Shown here: piece by piece, positions 12,421-26,090 of the stretch
Position numbering within the stretch: the first letter of the stretch is position 1
How the letters are laid out: each line of letters begins with the position of its first letter
Source: Plantago elongata
Lineage: Eukaryota > Streptophyta > Magnoliopsida > Lamiales > Plantaginaceae
Direction: 5' to 3'
DNA: 64,000 nucleotides
Assembly (NCBI GenBank): GCA_036897095.1
Contig: JAYMSP010000052.1
Coordinates: 1 to 64,000 of the forward strand
Notes under the pieces: generated by a model
What the model saw: only the letters and a program-made list of their open reading frames with translations
Database searches by the model: none
Told to the model about the DNA's origin: nothing
Position numbers and translations under genes: made by a program

Positions 12421-12779
12421 GTGTACAAAAATTTCGATTTAATTGGAAAGATGGCAGCTCTATCAGTATGACAAACAGCCTCTTACTATTTATACTGTCT
12501 CATTACTCGTTACTGAACACGGTAAAGTGGGGCGAGCTGGGTCACTTTGGCCCAACCCACATCCTCTATTCTCTAGAAATGTCATATGAGTCCATCATGC
12601 AAAAGACATCTACGTATATTAGAGTCTTAGAAGTACCTTTAAATAATAAAGTTCATATGATTTTACAATATCATGTAAAAAATGAATAATAGTGTAAAAT
12701 TATAGAACTCCTTTTATAAACTAAATAATATAAGGTAAAAACTAAACAGTTATTGCACTAAGAAAGTGAATCTTTGTCC

Positions 12780-13700
12780 AAGTGATATAGACTTTTAATT
12801 AACTTGCAAACCTCAGTAGAATTAGATTTGGTGCAACTAGTGAGTGGTGTCATATACACTTCCTCACTTAAATTTTCATTTAAAAATATTGTGTTAACAT
12901 CAAGCTGATGAAGAAACCATCCATTAGCAGCAACAATGGCAAGAAGAAACTATCTCATTGTGGTTAACTTGACAACTGGTGAAAAAGTGTCAAAGTAGTC
13001 CACTCCATTCTCTTGAGTGTGCCATTTTGCCACCAACTTGATTTATATTTTTCTATTGATCAATTTGCCTTCATTTTGACTTTAAACATCCATTTGCATT
13101 ATATACACTGCTTGTCAAATGGTAACTCAAATACTTTTCAGGTTTTAGTTCTTTCAAGAGCTCCAAGCCTTTTCTGCATTGCATCTACCCATTCAGGATG
13201 TTGAGCATCTTGATTATATATCTTGGGTTTAGGTACAATGGTAATTGCAACTGAAAAATATTTATGAGCCTGAGAAAGTATATCAGAAGACAAAAAATTA
13301 GAAATAGGATGGTTCACATTGATTTTAGTAGATAAGCTGACAAAATTTGCAGATGATGCATGATCAAGAGAATGAGGTAAAATGTAATCATAAACCCCTA
13401 GAGTTGAAAGAAACATTCTCCTGCCTTGAATATCTTCTCAATCCATCACCTGTGTTTACCTTAATGTGCTAGTCAGACACAAAATGAGGAATTTTTGTAT
13501 TTGATGTGCTAACCAAGCTTACTTCTTCAATCTTTGCCTCTCGTAGATGATTGTCAGAAAACTCAAAAGCATTTATACTGTCATAAATATCTTGAACAAC
13601 ATTCTGAATATTAGGTGAATCATTATGCATAACACAAGAAAATTCAACTGTGCTAATATATTGAATCTCTATCATATTGTTCTTCGTAGAGAACTAAAAC
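12780..13700 (-). mobile_element. Ty1/copia retrotransposon pol fossil
   Basis: Minus-strand reading shows copia integrase-to-reverse-transcriptase linker and early RT words such as HPEWVDAMQKRL (13170-13205) and, further on, DYFDTFSPVVKLTT and ANGWFLHQLDVNT (about 12890-13010). These belong to the Ty1/copia RT domain. The element is broken by several disruptions and no LTR belonging to this strand was found, so it is an old partial copy. The next retroelement to the right points the other way and is a separate insertion. Confidence 0.85.
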
Positions 13701-13850
13701 ATATGGTTATATGCGTATGTACCATCTAAGATGGGCATGATAATATCTATTTTGAGTCCTCATTGCTGGTATGAGCTAGTTTTTTCCAGCTTATGGGATT
13801 AATAACATGAGGAAGCTGGTAGAATCGAATTCGTAGAGCGAATTGATCCC

Positions 13851-13934
13851 CATATATATATGTGTGTGTGTGTGTGTGCGTGCATGTGTGTGTGTGCGCG
13901 CGCGCGCGTGCATGCGTGCGTGTGTGTATGTGTG
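13851..13934. repeat. 84-bp alternating pyrimidine-purine microsatellite
   Basis: Every base alternates pyrimidine-purine from CATATATATA through (TG)n, CGTGCATG, (CG)n and back to (TG)n. It is a compound TA/TG/CG dinucleotide tract with no break in phase. Such tracts are classic Z-DNA formers. Confidence 0.9.
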
Positions 13935-15120
13935 AAAGTTCAGTCTTGAACTAAATATTCAACTTCATGTTACTATATCAAAAGATATGTTCAAACATGA
14001 AAATATATGATTTTATGTTGACTCGATATTGTGATTCATACAGAGTTGCATATTGGTTATAGAATGACATGTGTTGAACATTGAAATAACTTGACAATTG
14101 TACTAATGATTCTCAGTGAAATACGGTTCCAATGTTAAGTACAATACAAATTGATTGGCAAGATCGAGCACTTGGTACTCCTGGAGAAGTAATTGAATGC
14201 AATGAATGACAAAGATATTTGAATTAAAATAGATGGCCTATATGAATGTAAATGGTACCTTCGAACAATATTCAGATATCGATGATAAGTACTGATTTGA
14301 AAATCTAGAAAAGATATATGATATACCGGTATACATGAAACCGATAAATGAATACGCATATGCGAAATTCGATGGACATGTAATTGGGGATCTTACATGT
14401 GAGTCCAGTCGATAACATCATGGTGTAGATGATGTAAATGAGCTCATGGAATTGAGGTTCTTTTGATCAAACGAATTCGAAATTCGTACGCACGTTGCAT
14501 TATCGAGTTTATTTCATGTGCACTTATATACTAAGCATTGCATCATAACATGTTTATTCTTGCATGATTATTTAGTTTATTCCAGTATGCTTATGCATCA
14601 AATTACATGTTCACATGTTTATTCTTGTTATCACTTAGATTAACCCGCAGGTTGAATACATGAAGTGTGATTGGTTTGACATACACGTCATATGATTTTG
14701 AAAAGTTTAATGAGGGGAGATATTATTCTGAAAATTAGTAAAAAAAAAAAGACTAAAAATTTCATGTCGGCGAACATGGATTTAATGAGGAAAGTTATTG
14801 AGCAATTAATGTTTCATTTATGTAAACTTTTATGAACAAGTGAAGTATGAGATATGATTATCTTGACCGGTGGATAATATTACTAGTTATGCTAGCTACA
14901 CTGATGTTAGCTCAACCTGAAGTTTTGAGCAATAGACTAATTATTACAAGGTGTATTATCACTATCTTTTTGACATGCATAGTCCAGAAGTACCATGCAC
15001 AATGAATTGAGCTATCAAGAGTTACAATGATCCTAGATATACTTCCCGAATAAAGTATATGAATTAATGATTGTAAAGTAACAATGGCTACATTTGCGCA
15101 TCCTATTAGTAATGGTTGCA
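13935..15120. other. AT-rich DNA, probably the worn interior of a retroelement
   Basis: No coding frame is recognised. It sits directly to the left of the plus-strand copia-like 3' end described next and may be its eroded interior, but I see no conserved pol words to prove this. Confidence 0.3.
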
Positions 15121-15832
15121 CTCTTTTCCCTCTAGGTTTTTATCCCATTGGGTTAAGTCTAGTAAGGTTTTTAACGAGGCAACATTATAAGCGCATATAT
15201 CTCCATGATTGTGAAACTGCTTGCTAATATGGGCTTGCTCGATATCTTTATGTAATTATGGAGTTTATGTTATGGAACTTGTAACTTATATGATGTTTCA
15301 AGTATTTGAAGAGCTCTTCTTGAAAAAGACAAGACGAATATTACAGAAGTTTTTTCGAAGATTTCACCGAAGTACAACATATCTGAAGATTTGCTCAACT
15401 GCATTACATTCGACATCATCATTTGAGAAGCTTGTCCAAAAGATTGGGATGAGGCAACTCAAAGAATTGAAGTGATACTTTAATCAGGGGAGTTGAATAC
15501 GCACTACACTTTTTTTCCCTTTAACAAGTTTTTATCCCATTGAATTTTTCTTAGCAATATTTTTAATAAGGCAGTATTCCAACATCGTATCAAGTATCAA
15601 CGATTGTCAACTCATGTCCATTTAAGGGAGTGTTATATATAAATGTATAAGAGCTTGTATCTAGTTAGATTTTAACTAGATGAAGAATTATAAATTGTAA
15701 ATACTCTTCTAGATGTAAGTGAAGTAGTATGTAGATAAGTTCCAGAAAATTCTTTAATACCTGTATATATACTCCACATGTACTAGCAATTGAAGATGCA
15801 GTATAACACTAAAATTATTTCTCAACAAAATT
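15115..15832 (+). mobile_element. Copia-like 3' end with short LTR (fossil)
   Basis: The motif TTTTTATCCCATTGGGTTAAG...AAGGTTTTTAACGAGGCA occurs at about 15137-15182, and a related block at about 15528-15575. These phrases are typical of the untranslated stretch before the 3' LTR of plant Ty1/copia elements. A purine-rich GGGAG at 15633-15637 then leads into TGTTATATATAAATG. A segment of about 195 bp, 15638-15832, begins TG and ends CA (TCTCAACA) and fits a short LTR. No partner 5' LTR is present, so the element is broken and incomplete. Calling it copia rests on the phrases, not on pol. Confidence 0.65.
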
Positions 15833-16991
15833 ATTAATTTACATTTCTTTTCCACCAACAACAATAACTTCCAAGAAAGTATGCGAATACTATTTAGTAC
15901 TTATAAAAGAAAAAAATGAGTAATCCTCATAGAGCAGGTTTAATTGAGAAGATTTGGGCGTATTTATTTAAAGTGACAACGAAAATGATGGTGAAAAAAA
16001 GAAGAATAAATTGTTTAGATGTGCGATGAGAGGTTTTGGGTTGACCGAAATCTAGCCATAATTAACGGAGCTTAATGAGGGAATTTGTCCAAATGGAATC
16101 GGTATCAGATTTGCGATTATTACGACTATTTTATATTAATAATTTAATTTAGTTTAAGATTTGGTTATTAACAACCAAGTCAATACTGTATATAGAATTG
16201 TATTCTTCCCACTCGCTGACGGTCCTTACAATATAGCAAGTCCTCTTATGAAAATGTCAAGAAAAGCAAGTCCTTTCAACTTAGTCATACTAGGTCGGAT
16301 TAAATTATTTATCTCCTAATTCGTACACGATTATACGAATTAAGATAAAATATAATAGAAATAATATGTATTGGTACAGACGTATAGTATGATAAATATA
16401 TCACCTAAAGAGTCGAACTTAAATTGCAACGGAATATGAGAAAGGAAACATGATATTACATTTTTATTGTTATATTTTCTCCGAAAATTATTTATTAAAT
16501 CTTCTTTATCAGAGAACCTAGTAACATATATTCTAATTGTTATAGTTTTTGTTTTTATAATATATGCAGTTATACGTCACTTTTAGAAAATAAAAATGAA
16601 AATGCATAAAACTCTTTGAAGTTGTAACAAACTTGAGTAGTCCACAACGTTTAACTCATCCCAGCTCATGTTTGTGTAGCGTCTACTCTCACCCTCTGCC
16701 TAAAATATATACCCCTGCAAAACTGCATAGATGGATTTCTATACACACCCAAATATATATTACGAATAGGTACTGTGAGATATAGTCTCATAAAGAAATT
16801 TAAAGAAACGGATAAACATTAAAAATTTAATTAGAACTTTGGTAATATAAACATATCCATAAGAAATGATATATAAAATATTTATTTATAAATATTGTTT
16901 AAAACATTATACATATATAATAAAATACATTTGTTCGCCTTTCAAATCTTTCATTAATACATGTATTTTCTAATACTTTATTACATATTAA
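15833..16991. other. AT-rich intergenic DNA, nothing recognised
   Basis: There are no coding frames beyond chance length, no tRNA-like boxes and no clear terminal repeats up to the MITE at 16992. Confidence 0.5.
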
Positions 16992-17124
16992 GGTTGTGTT
17001 CTATTCAAGTGAGATTTACTGAACTGAACTAAAGTAATATATAAATTATAACTAAGTCAAGTTGAACTGAACTCAATTAAAATGAACTGAATTGAATTAA
17101 TTTTCAGTTGAAGAGAATACGGTC
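16992..17124. mobile_element. Tourist-like MITE, TGAACTGAACT family, TAA duplication
   Basis: The 133-bp element has imperfect inverted ends (GGTTGTGTTCTATTCAA and the complement of TTGAAGAGAATACGGTC), with TAA on both sides (16989-16991 and 17125-17127). A 3-bp TAA/TTA duplication is the mark of PIF/Harbinger (Tourist) elements. Its interior is rich in TGAACTGAACT. Relatives lie at 20431-20553 (opposite orientation), 49688-49802 and about 57597-57710. Confidence 0.75.
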
Positions 17125-17199
17125 TAATACGGTACCGAATCAATTACAGATAATATAAACAGTAGTGTTCAATTCCCCATCAGAAAAGGCCAATCCTTG

Positions 17200-17749
17200 A
17201 CTCCTTCACTTGTCTAAAATTCCGAACAAAGAAGCAAAAAAGTTAGTGCTTTTTTTCCTCCTCTCCTGGATTTACTCCTTCACTCACTCACTCACTCCTC
17301 CATTCCAATCCCTTCTTTCTAGCTCGCACTCCAAAAAACGCGTCATTACATTACATATCACACTGGATTCGATTCGACTCGACTCGTTCCATATTTTCTC
17401 CCATTCCAATATAACGACTACTTCTTCTCCCAACCCAACCAAACCCCTCCTCATCATGCTATTCATACCTTCATACAACAAGTAGTAAATACTATACATA
17501 ATCACATACCTTTTCCACTTTCCTTCACAAAACCACCAACTACACTATCTATTCTACATCATCCATCAATCCACTCCAAAACCCCATAAGTATTGGGATC
17601 TTAAATCTCTCTCAACATTCTTAATTTCATCAAACAGATCTTCCATTCCATACTACACTTCCTTTTCCAACATACACTACATTAAACCAACAAATAGAAA
17701 TCGCATTTCGTCGAATAACACACACATACATATACATACATATCGATCA
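17200..17749 (+). promoter_or_regulatory. G-poor, C/T-rich leader and promoter of the methyltransferase gene
   Basis: From about 17260 the plus strand becomes rich in C, T and A with very little G (17521-17580 has none), including a (CACT)n run at 17280-17297. It continues to the ATG at 17750, as expected of a plant core promoter Y-patch and long untranslated leader. Short frames here are not credible genes. Confidence 0.5.
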
Positions 17750-19571
17750 ATGGGTAGCAGTAGCAGTAGTAAAACAACAAGTGCAGGTGCAGGAAGAGAG
17801 TGGACTCAGATCTACGCGATCTACGGAGTAGACGACTGGCAAACTCCATTGTTCCTCCTAATCCACGCCATACTCTTCTCCACCCTCTCCATTCTCTTCC
17901 TCCTCTACTTCGAGCTCACCTGCCACTTCCTCAGCCATTTCCTCCCAAACCCTGCCTCGGCCCGTTTCGCTGCGGGCTTCACCGGCTCCGTCACGGCCTT
18001 GTCCGCCGTCTGCCTCTTCTTCGCCGCCGCAAACTTCTTCTACTCCGCCGTCTCGCTGCACTGGGACATGTCGCAGCGGATTGTCTCTGCCGTGCCCGAC
18101 TGGTCCGGTGTCAAACACGCGCTTGATCTCGGTTGTGGCCGTGGGATTCTGCTCAACGCGGTAGCTTTGCAGCTTAAGAAATCCGGATCGTCGGGTCGGG
18201 TCGTGGGTCTGAACCCGACCCCGGCCCGGAAGAAGCTGCCCAGCCCGACGCATACTCTCCGGACTGCTGGATTGGAAGGTGTTCAGGAGTACGTCACGTG
18301 CAGGTATGTAGATGTTCATTTAGATTTAGACTTTAATTACAAATTAATTAATTTTTAGATTCGAGCTAAATGTTTTGTTTTAATTAGTTTTTGAATTTTT
18401 TATGCTAAAGATCATGATGTTATTGTTGATTAATAAATTGAGATTTTTTTCATAAATATAAAATATATTTTATTAATTACGTACATAATATTATATTGAT
18501 CAATGTTTTTATTGACCAAATCTACATGTAAATAATTATAGATGATAACTTTTAATAATGTTTTGTGAAAAGTTTTAAAAAATAAAAAATAACATATAGT
18601 TAATACTTGAATTGAGTCTTGAGTTCAACATCGAACTTGTATATATATTAAGGCCTTGTGTTAATAAATATCATTGTGAATTTAGTACCACTTCACCTAC
18701 GTCTAATTAATAGATTGAGAGAGTTCGATTCACACTGAACTGTTTTAATTTTTTTTTTGTGAATTTAGTATATATTATTAGATCTTATATAATGAAAAAT
18801 ATGATATAGTAAAGTAGAGATTTAAAATAGAATTGCTATTTTCGAATTTGTTTGGACAAACATAGGCTCTGTTCATTTACCTCTTCTTTTGGATATTTAT
18901 GGAGTTTTGAGAAATAATTTATTATGGCTTAGGGGCTAGCCTTTTGACTTTGTTTTAGATGCTTTTGGAGATAATTCAAGCTGGGTACAAGTAGTGTTTG
19001 TGCATTAAAGTTTAATAGTGGATTATTATTCAAAATAAAAAGAGTAGTGGAAATGAATGATGTATGAAACTTTTTGCTTTAAGTGATCATAAGAAATTTG
19101 GTGAATGGTTCAAGATTATAAAAGTTGAAAAGTTGTTATGGTGTTATTATCCAAAATAAAATATCCTTGATAGCCCGAAATGTTAATCGAATATGTAACT
19201 TTTGTAGGCCGGGCGACCCAAGGACCCTCCCGTTTAGCGACAACTACTTCGATGTGGTGGTGTCGGCTGCATTTGTGCACACTGTCGGGAAAGAATACGG
19301 TCCCAAATCCGCAGCAGCTGGTGCAGAGAGAATGCGGGTGTTGGGGGAGGCAGTGCGTGTGCTGAAGCCGGGTGGAGTCGGGGTGGTGTGGGACCTAGTG
19401 CACGTGCCGGAGTACGTGCAGAGACTGAATGAGCTGAAAATGGAGGACATAAGAGTGTCGGAGCGCGTGACGGCGTTCATGGCGAGTAGCCACATTGTTG
19501 TTTTCCGGAAGCCATGTCAGCATTATGTGGGGCCCCAAGAAGTTAGGTTGGATTGGAGATTCAACCATTAG
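17750..19571 (+). CDS. Membrane-anchored SAM-dependent methyltransferase, 305 aa
   Basis: Two exons, 17750-18303 and 19208-19571, are joined by a GT-AG intron of 904 bp; the junction codon becomes Arg in TCRPGDPRTLPF. Residues 33-58 (PLFLLIHAILFSTLSILFLL) and about 71-100 form two hydrophobic helices. A class I Rossmann methyltransferase follows: motif I LDLGCGRG at 126-132, an acidic/loop region near VVGLNP, motif II-like DNYFDVVVSAAFVH at about 196-209, and the post-II region VLKPGGVGVVWDLVH at about 236-250. The closest relatives I know of are plant uncharacterised SAM-methyltransferase superfamily proteins with an N-terminal anchor. The substrate is unknown. Coding DNA is strikingly GC-rich beside its AT-rich flanks. 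The gene lies between two Tourist-like MITEs in opposite orientation. Confidence 0.88.
18675..18770 (+). mobile_element. Truncated family-A SINE in the methyltransferase intron
   Basis: The insert 18688-18757 holds TTCACCT, an AATAGATTGAGA linker, the B-box-like GAGTTCGATTCAC and a T-rich tail. TGTGAATTTAGTA at 18675-18687 is repeated exactly at 18758-18770, a 13-bp target duplication. The order of words matches the 3' two-thirds of the copy at 3151-3241. Confidence 0.7.
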
Positions 19572-20282
<711 letters not shown>

Positions 20283-20430
20283 GTGAAATTAGTGTATGGT
20301 AACCCAAACAAAAACTTTCAATTTCAACTATATAATTTACAACTACAAACCTGTTTTCATTCAGATAAATTCTTCTCAGAATTCGGAAGGTTCCGAGAGT
20401 TCAATACAAATAGATTCAGTCGCACAATTA

Positions 20431-20553
20431 AATTGTGTTATCTCCAACTGAAAATCAATTCAATCCAGTTTAGCTCAACTTAAATTAGTTATAGTTTATA
20501 CCTTACTTCAGTCCAATCCATTTCAATAAATTTCAATTGAATAGAACACAACC
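20431..20553. mobile_element. Tourist-like MITE, TGAACTGAACT family, inverted relative to 16992
   Basis: The element ends AATTGAATAGAACACAACC and is followed by TTA; on the left it begins AATTGTGTTATCTCCAACTG after TTA (20428-20430). The right terminus is the reverse complement of the left end of the 16992-17124 element. Confidence 0.65.
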
Positions 20554-23500
20554 TTAACATATAAATAATATACAATTTATAAAAATACAAAATTTATAAT
20601 TTACACAAATTGATATCGTAAACTTAATATACATTATTGCAAAATTCACGGGACTATTACACACACTTATAATTTAATGTAAGGTGAAAGGCCGGCGTAT
20701 CAAAAGTAGGTTGTCAAGCTGAACGTTAACCTCTCAAGGAAACAAGAAAAGGACTGCTGAATGTAACAGTGGGTAGTTTTAAAAGTAAATATGATAGTGA
20801 TGATAAATGTGATGTTTGCTTAGAATTGTATATAAAATGAATGCTGGATAGATAAGGGATGGTAATTGTTGGAAATTTGCAGTGTCTAAGCTTTGTCCTT
20901 GCTAGGCCAACTATATGTTTCGTTCGTAGTATTAAAATGTTAGTGGTAGTAGAATTGTATAGTATATATTTCAAGAAAATACTTTTAAATTTAGACCATC
21001 ACTTTCCACCATAGCTTGGACCCGACTGCATGTATTTTCTTTTGGAGGACTTTGAATATCCAAATATGTAGTACGCGTTCATAGTTTCTATCTCTTTTGT
21101 GGATCGATCGGATTTTTAAATGGGGATTATTTTAATCTTGTGTTCTATATCTATCAACACGCGCAAACTGTTTCAATTTCAAATAGCTATTATAAACTCA
21201 TTTATCAATAATCAAATGTTCACACCATTAGTTATTATCCTTCCATGCATCCACCAAAAATTAAATATGAAACGGAGGGATGAAATGTAAGTTTATATTT
21301 GCACCTGCAATCAAAACTTAGAATATTCTCATTTATATACCCGCTTTTAATCAAGTTCCAAAGCATCCTAACTCCTAACATATATTTATCGATCATAAAA
21401 ATTATTTGTTTGTTTACACGTTGAGCTGAGAATAATAAAAATATTGTTCAATTCAATTCAATATTGAAGTTTATTGTTTGAAAGCTTATTAGAAATTAAA
21501 GTGTTTGTAGCTGATTGGTAAATTAAGATGTTATGTATTTATAAAGTTATGAATCTAATTTCTCGAAATAAATAATTATATTTCTTGAATGTATTGTTCG
21601 GATTTCATTGCATGGGCCTAGCTAAGTTCCTGTCTTAATAGATATAATAAATATAGAAGATTTTTTAAGTCTCAAGTTAATTAATGTATGTTTGATGTGT
21701 GTGTTGAGGGTCACAATTAATTAATCGACAAACTGGTAATTAATGAGATGCATGTTAGGTTGTTCATTGGTCAATATCACACCACTTCCGAATGAACGAA
21801 CGAACGTAAGTTAGATGGATTTTATTTTATTTTATTAAGTTGAGAGTCGTACAACCATTAGTCATTGTTTTTCGCTATTTTAAGAAATATAATGGGAAAC
21901 AGGATGTAAATAAATTATATAAATATGTGTATATGTTAATCTAGTATGTAATCTATGGGTGAAAAATTAATGAAGAATAAAAAGGCGCAAGAACAGGTGA
22001 TATCTTTTTACTATTTATTTTTAAGATTGTATTGGTCCGTTATAAATTACATTGATTGCTTGCAACAATGTTTTAGAATAAAATATAAACAATTCTCTAT
22101 TATACCTTAGTTTGAGTGGATAAGAATACACAGAACAGGAGGAAAGAACTACATGTGTTCTATTGTGAAATCTACTTCACATATCTATACTAGTTTGGTG
22201 ATCTTTCTTCAGAGTTATATATTAACTCTAAAGGTGTTAACTCTCTATTGAATAGATACAAGTTTATGAATACACAATTACACAATTTATAAAACGGTGC
22301 CTATTGATGAAAATACATTGAAAGAAGTCGATTTTAAGAAAAAATCACTGACTTTTCAATCACCTAAAAGGCTCACCATGATCGGCTTGAACAAGACATA
22401 ATTTTTTGTTATGCTTTTGTCCAAGCCGACCACGGCGAAGTCACTTTACATTGAAGCTCACCACATTGAGATCCCATTTTTTCCCTCCCTGATTCAATTC
22501 TTTAATTACATTGATTTTAAAGTTGAATTTTAACACATATGTTTATGAATTCTCATGTTTAAAATGACATAACTTATTATTCATATATTAATCAAACACA
22601 CTTTATATGTTAAATCACTAAAATATAACATATAATGTGCTATCTAATTTAACAACTATATATACACGTACACGGAATGCTTCTTTCATCAATTGAATTG
22701 AAAGTTCAATCTTTTACTAAAATTTCAACATCTATTAATAAAAAACAATTCACGTCATTAATTAAAATGTATATGTTGTTAATAAAATTAATTCCTTTCA
22801 ATATAAAAAAATTCATATTAATAATATATGCATTTTCAATAAACCATTCCCATAATCTAATTTGTCTTTAACACCTATTTTAAAAGAAAATTATAGGAAA
22901 TTTTCTTTTATTTAATATGTTTTGTGTACAGGTTTTTTTTTTTTTTAGAATCTTAGAAATGCATTAGATGGAAACTAGTTCAAATTACATAACCATTGTG
23001 TGCAGTCTACTTCAGGTGAGAGCAGAGGGAATTTAGTTTCCAAACACAGACAGAACTCAGCAATTTTGTTCACCCACTTTCATTTATTTTATTATTATCT
23101 CTCATGCTCCATTAATTATATTTTATATTTATTAATATAATAAAAAACATTCCCTTATATTGACCGTCATTTTACATTTGCCTCTGGATTGGCATGTGGT
23201 ACAAACGAACTATACATATTCAAAATACAATGGCAGAATTGATGTAGATTGATATTAGGATGCAAATTAACAAAACTTTCGTGAAAAAATCAATCAATAT
23301 TTGATTCGTATTCGAATTTGACCGAATCGAACAGTTCACCAACATGTTCGTGTAGATAACGAATCGAACACGAACACATTTATTATTATTTGATAGTTCA
23401 CGAACAGTTCAATTAATATCTACGAAAGAGCGTATATGTAATTTTCCCTACTTATAATGTCTCTACTATAATTCCTATAATAGACTGCAGTATTAAAAAA

Positions 23501-23756
23501 CATACAAATCTAACAATATACAACCATGCACGCTTCATATTCTAAACTCGAAAGCTAACTTATTCTCAAATAAAATTCCACAAACACAATCAATCAATTT
23601 ATTCAAACTACCGTAAAATCAACCATTTAAATATCATATCTTACGTCAATCATATTCATATGATACTATGCTGCTAGCTCACTTTAAAAATTCAAATTCC
23701 AACCCCAAATTTCAAAACCCTGCCAAATTGTGTTTGAATTCAAGGCCCAAATTACT
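20554..23756. other. AT-rich intergenic DNA
   Basis: No gene is recognised. Around 23290-23420 there is a cluster of CGAAC/GTTCG words (for example GAACACGAACAC) that resembles a degenerate transposon end. About 21500-21580 has a weak A-box-like TAGCTGATTGGTAA that could be a worn SINE. Short frames such as 22677-22871 look like chance. Confidence 0.4.
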
Positions 23757-24090
23757 ACTTCCACCCCGTCAGTAGCTTTCCTTTAATTTTTATTGATGTT
23801 CTACCTTTAATTGACAAAAGTTAAATATTTTTAAGAACTTTTTGAACTCTTACTTTCTCTTTAATTGAAAAACTTGGAATTAATAAATAGTTTATAAGAG
23901 TATTATATTGATAAAGTTGTAAGTGAGTGATAAATTAAGAGAGAGATTGAATAAATTGGTGATAAAGTAGGAAAGAGAAATAATAAAAAATTAGTTAGTG
24001 GAGATAAAAAAAATTTATTGTTAGTATTAGGAAGTATATAACGTGACTCAAAATAAATAAATTTAGGAAGTTATTAATACGGAGGGAGTA
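23757..24090. mobile_element. Stowaway-like MITE, worn left end
   Basis: The right end reads ACGGAGGGAGTA, the reverse complement of the common plant Stowaway-like terminus TACTCCCTCCGT. The left end (CTTCCACCCCGTC) is a degraded match. The interior is AT-rich with AAATTAAGAGAGAG-type words. It has no coding capacity. Confidence 0.55.
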
Positions 24091-24490
24091 AATCATACGC
24101 ATAAAAAAATCAAAGTAGTTATTTTATGTAAATTGGCCATTATAGTTTCAAATTAAAATTTTCAATATGATTTTAAGATTATATATTTTCCAAATTTAGG
24201 TATTAAAATATTTTATAAAATCTAGATCGGAAGTTGTTATTAGACCGGGGGTATAAAAAATCTCCCTACCAAGAATTGACATGAGCGGATGGTATAAAGT
24301 GTATGTTTTGAAATACTTATACAATTAATATTCAAAGGGAGAAAATAAATGGCGCCTTTGAGCATATGGTACCCTTGCCTTGACAGTTTGGTCACTTTGA
24401 GTAGATCTCCAAAATAAAATAAATATACATCTACCTTGTGTCGTTTTCAAAGTGGCTATCATATCATTATCAATTTTTCATTCACTTAAA

Positions 24491-24562
24491 TATCATTTTT
24501 ACAAAGGACTCGAATCCATTGAGTAGATCATGTTTACCATATCGCTGAAGTTATCATTTTAC
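24491..24562 (-). mobile_element. Possible truncated family-A SINE
   Basis: Minus-strand reading gives ATATGGTAAACATGATC, then the B-box TGGATTCGAGTCC and CTTTGT. TATCATTTTTAC on the left (24491-24502) and TATCATTTTACC on the right (24552-24562) could be a slightly changed target duplication. It is short and less certain than the other copies. Confidence 0.4.
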
Positions 24563-25808
24563 CAATCAAATTGAATATTTTATATAAAAATTCAATTTTA
24601 ATTAAAAAATCCACTCAAATTCTATCACAGTCAGCCCCAAACTTTGAAATGAATAGCAGCAGCCTCATTTGGATGTTTGAAAAATGCAACCTGATTCATA
24701 ATAATTCTAGCTGGATTTTAAAAGTAACCAAAAAACGATGGCTAAATAAGTCGTCATCCACCAACTTTATATTTTAGCAAATCAATACTTTATTACATAA
24801 AGCAGAGGAACATAAAACCAATAATATTTTCAATTAATTATAAAATTAATGTCTGTTATTCCATTTTAAATTCATGAGCCTTTATCTGAGGTACTAAGTT
24901 CGTAAATGAGTATGTACCTGGAGTCTAAAAGTTTAATTGTCAGAGAACACGAAATTGTTTAATGATGTTATAGCTTATACCTTAAAATGACATTTTAAAT
25001 TCGAAAATTGTTACAAAATCATTATCCTCAAGATGATACAATAAATTTTACAACTTCTCATGAAAATAATTGTCAGATGATTTATTTTCATATATTATTG
25101 CTAAAGTCATAATAAAAACATTTGTTGTTAATTGAATGTATTATCTCTAATATAAAATATTAATCTTGAGAATGTAAATGTTTTAGTTAATAATATTAAA
25201 GATTTTATTTAGATTCTTGACTTAGAATTTTCGAAAATGAAAGTAGAAAATTTGTTGGTCAAATTGGGCCGTGCCCATCATTTTCGGGGAGGGCTGAAAC
25301 TTCATGACAATGTATAGTAATTTTGGGCGCACGCAGTAAAAGAGGAAACTTTATGACGACGAGATAATTAAACTACACTCGTTAATCACTTTTTGTCATG
25401 TGATTAAGTTGCTTTATATGTTTTTCAATGCCACTAATGATTTTATCGAAACAAGAGTAAAGGTCCATGGATTTGAAATCCTCATGATCAAAGATAAGTT
25501 TACTTACCCATTTTTTATAGTATCAATTCCCCACTTCCTCCCTCCCATCTTAATCTTCCCACTTTACCATTTTTATTATTTAAATTAAAATTTTCATTTT
25601 TATTTGTATCAAATTTAGTCCAACTTTAACATTAGAATATTCAAACAATAACTTAAAATTACATCCCATACCATTCAATTATAAACAAAAATACTATTAT
25701 CTTATTATTCTATAAAAAAGTACTCTTTGTCTTATTTTTTGAATCTAAAAAGTACTTGAAAAGCTTAGAACATGACGGAAGAAGTATTATAGCATTCAAT
25801 CTTATATA
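24563..25808. other. AT-rich intergenic DNA, nothing recognised
   Basis: Only short chance frames are present. No repeats with definable ends were seen. Confidence 0.4.
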
Positions 25809-26027
25809 CTCCCTCCGTCCCGAACTGAAAGTCCCATATTCATTTTGAGTTGTTCCAAATTGAAAGTTTCATTTTCTTAAATAAAAAATACCTCTCATAC
25901 TTTATTCACTATTTCTCATACTTTATCCAATCACATTCATAATTTATTAACTTCTTTCCTACTTTATCAATTTTTTCTTAAAACTTGTGTTCGGTGCCGT
26001 GAAAATTTCAATCCGGAACGGCGAGAG
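25809..26027. mobile_element. Stowaway-like MITE
   Basis: The left end is CTCCCTCCGTCCCG preceded by TA, and the right end GGAACGGCGAGAG is a degraded inverse match followed by T. The interior (ACTTTATTCACTATTTCTCA) is typical of this abundant plant class. Confidence 0.65.
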
Positions 26028-26090
26028 TGTTACCTACCTTATCAAGCCTATCTTGTGAGAATTCATAACATATGAAGAGTCCAAATAGAC

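Noticed and set aside
12780-15832. One single composite retrotransposon
   Set aside because: The pol words and the LTR-like end read on opposite strands, so these are two separate broken elements.
17210-17505. Small frames on both strands before the methyltransferase
   Set aside because: They fall in the C/T-rich leader; composition explains their length and no motif is seen.
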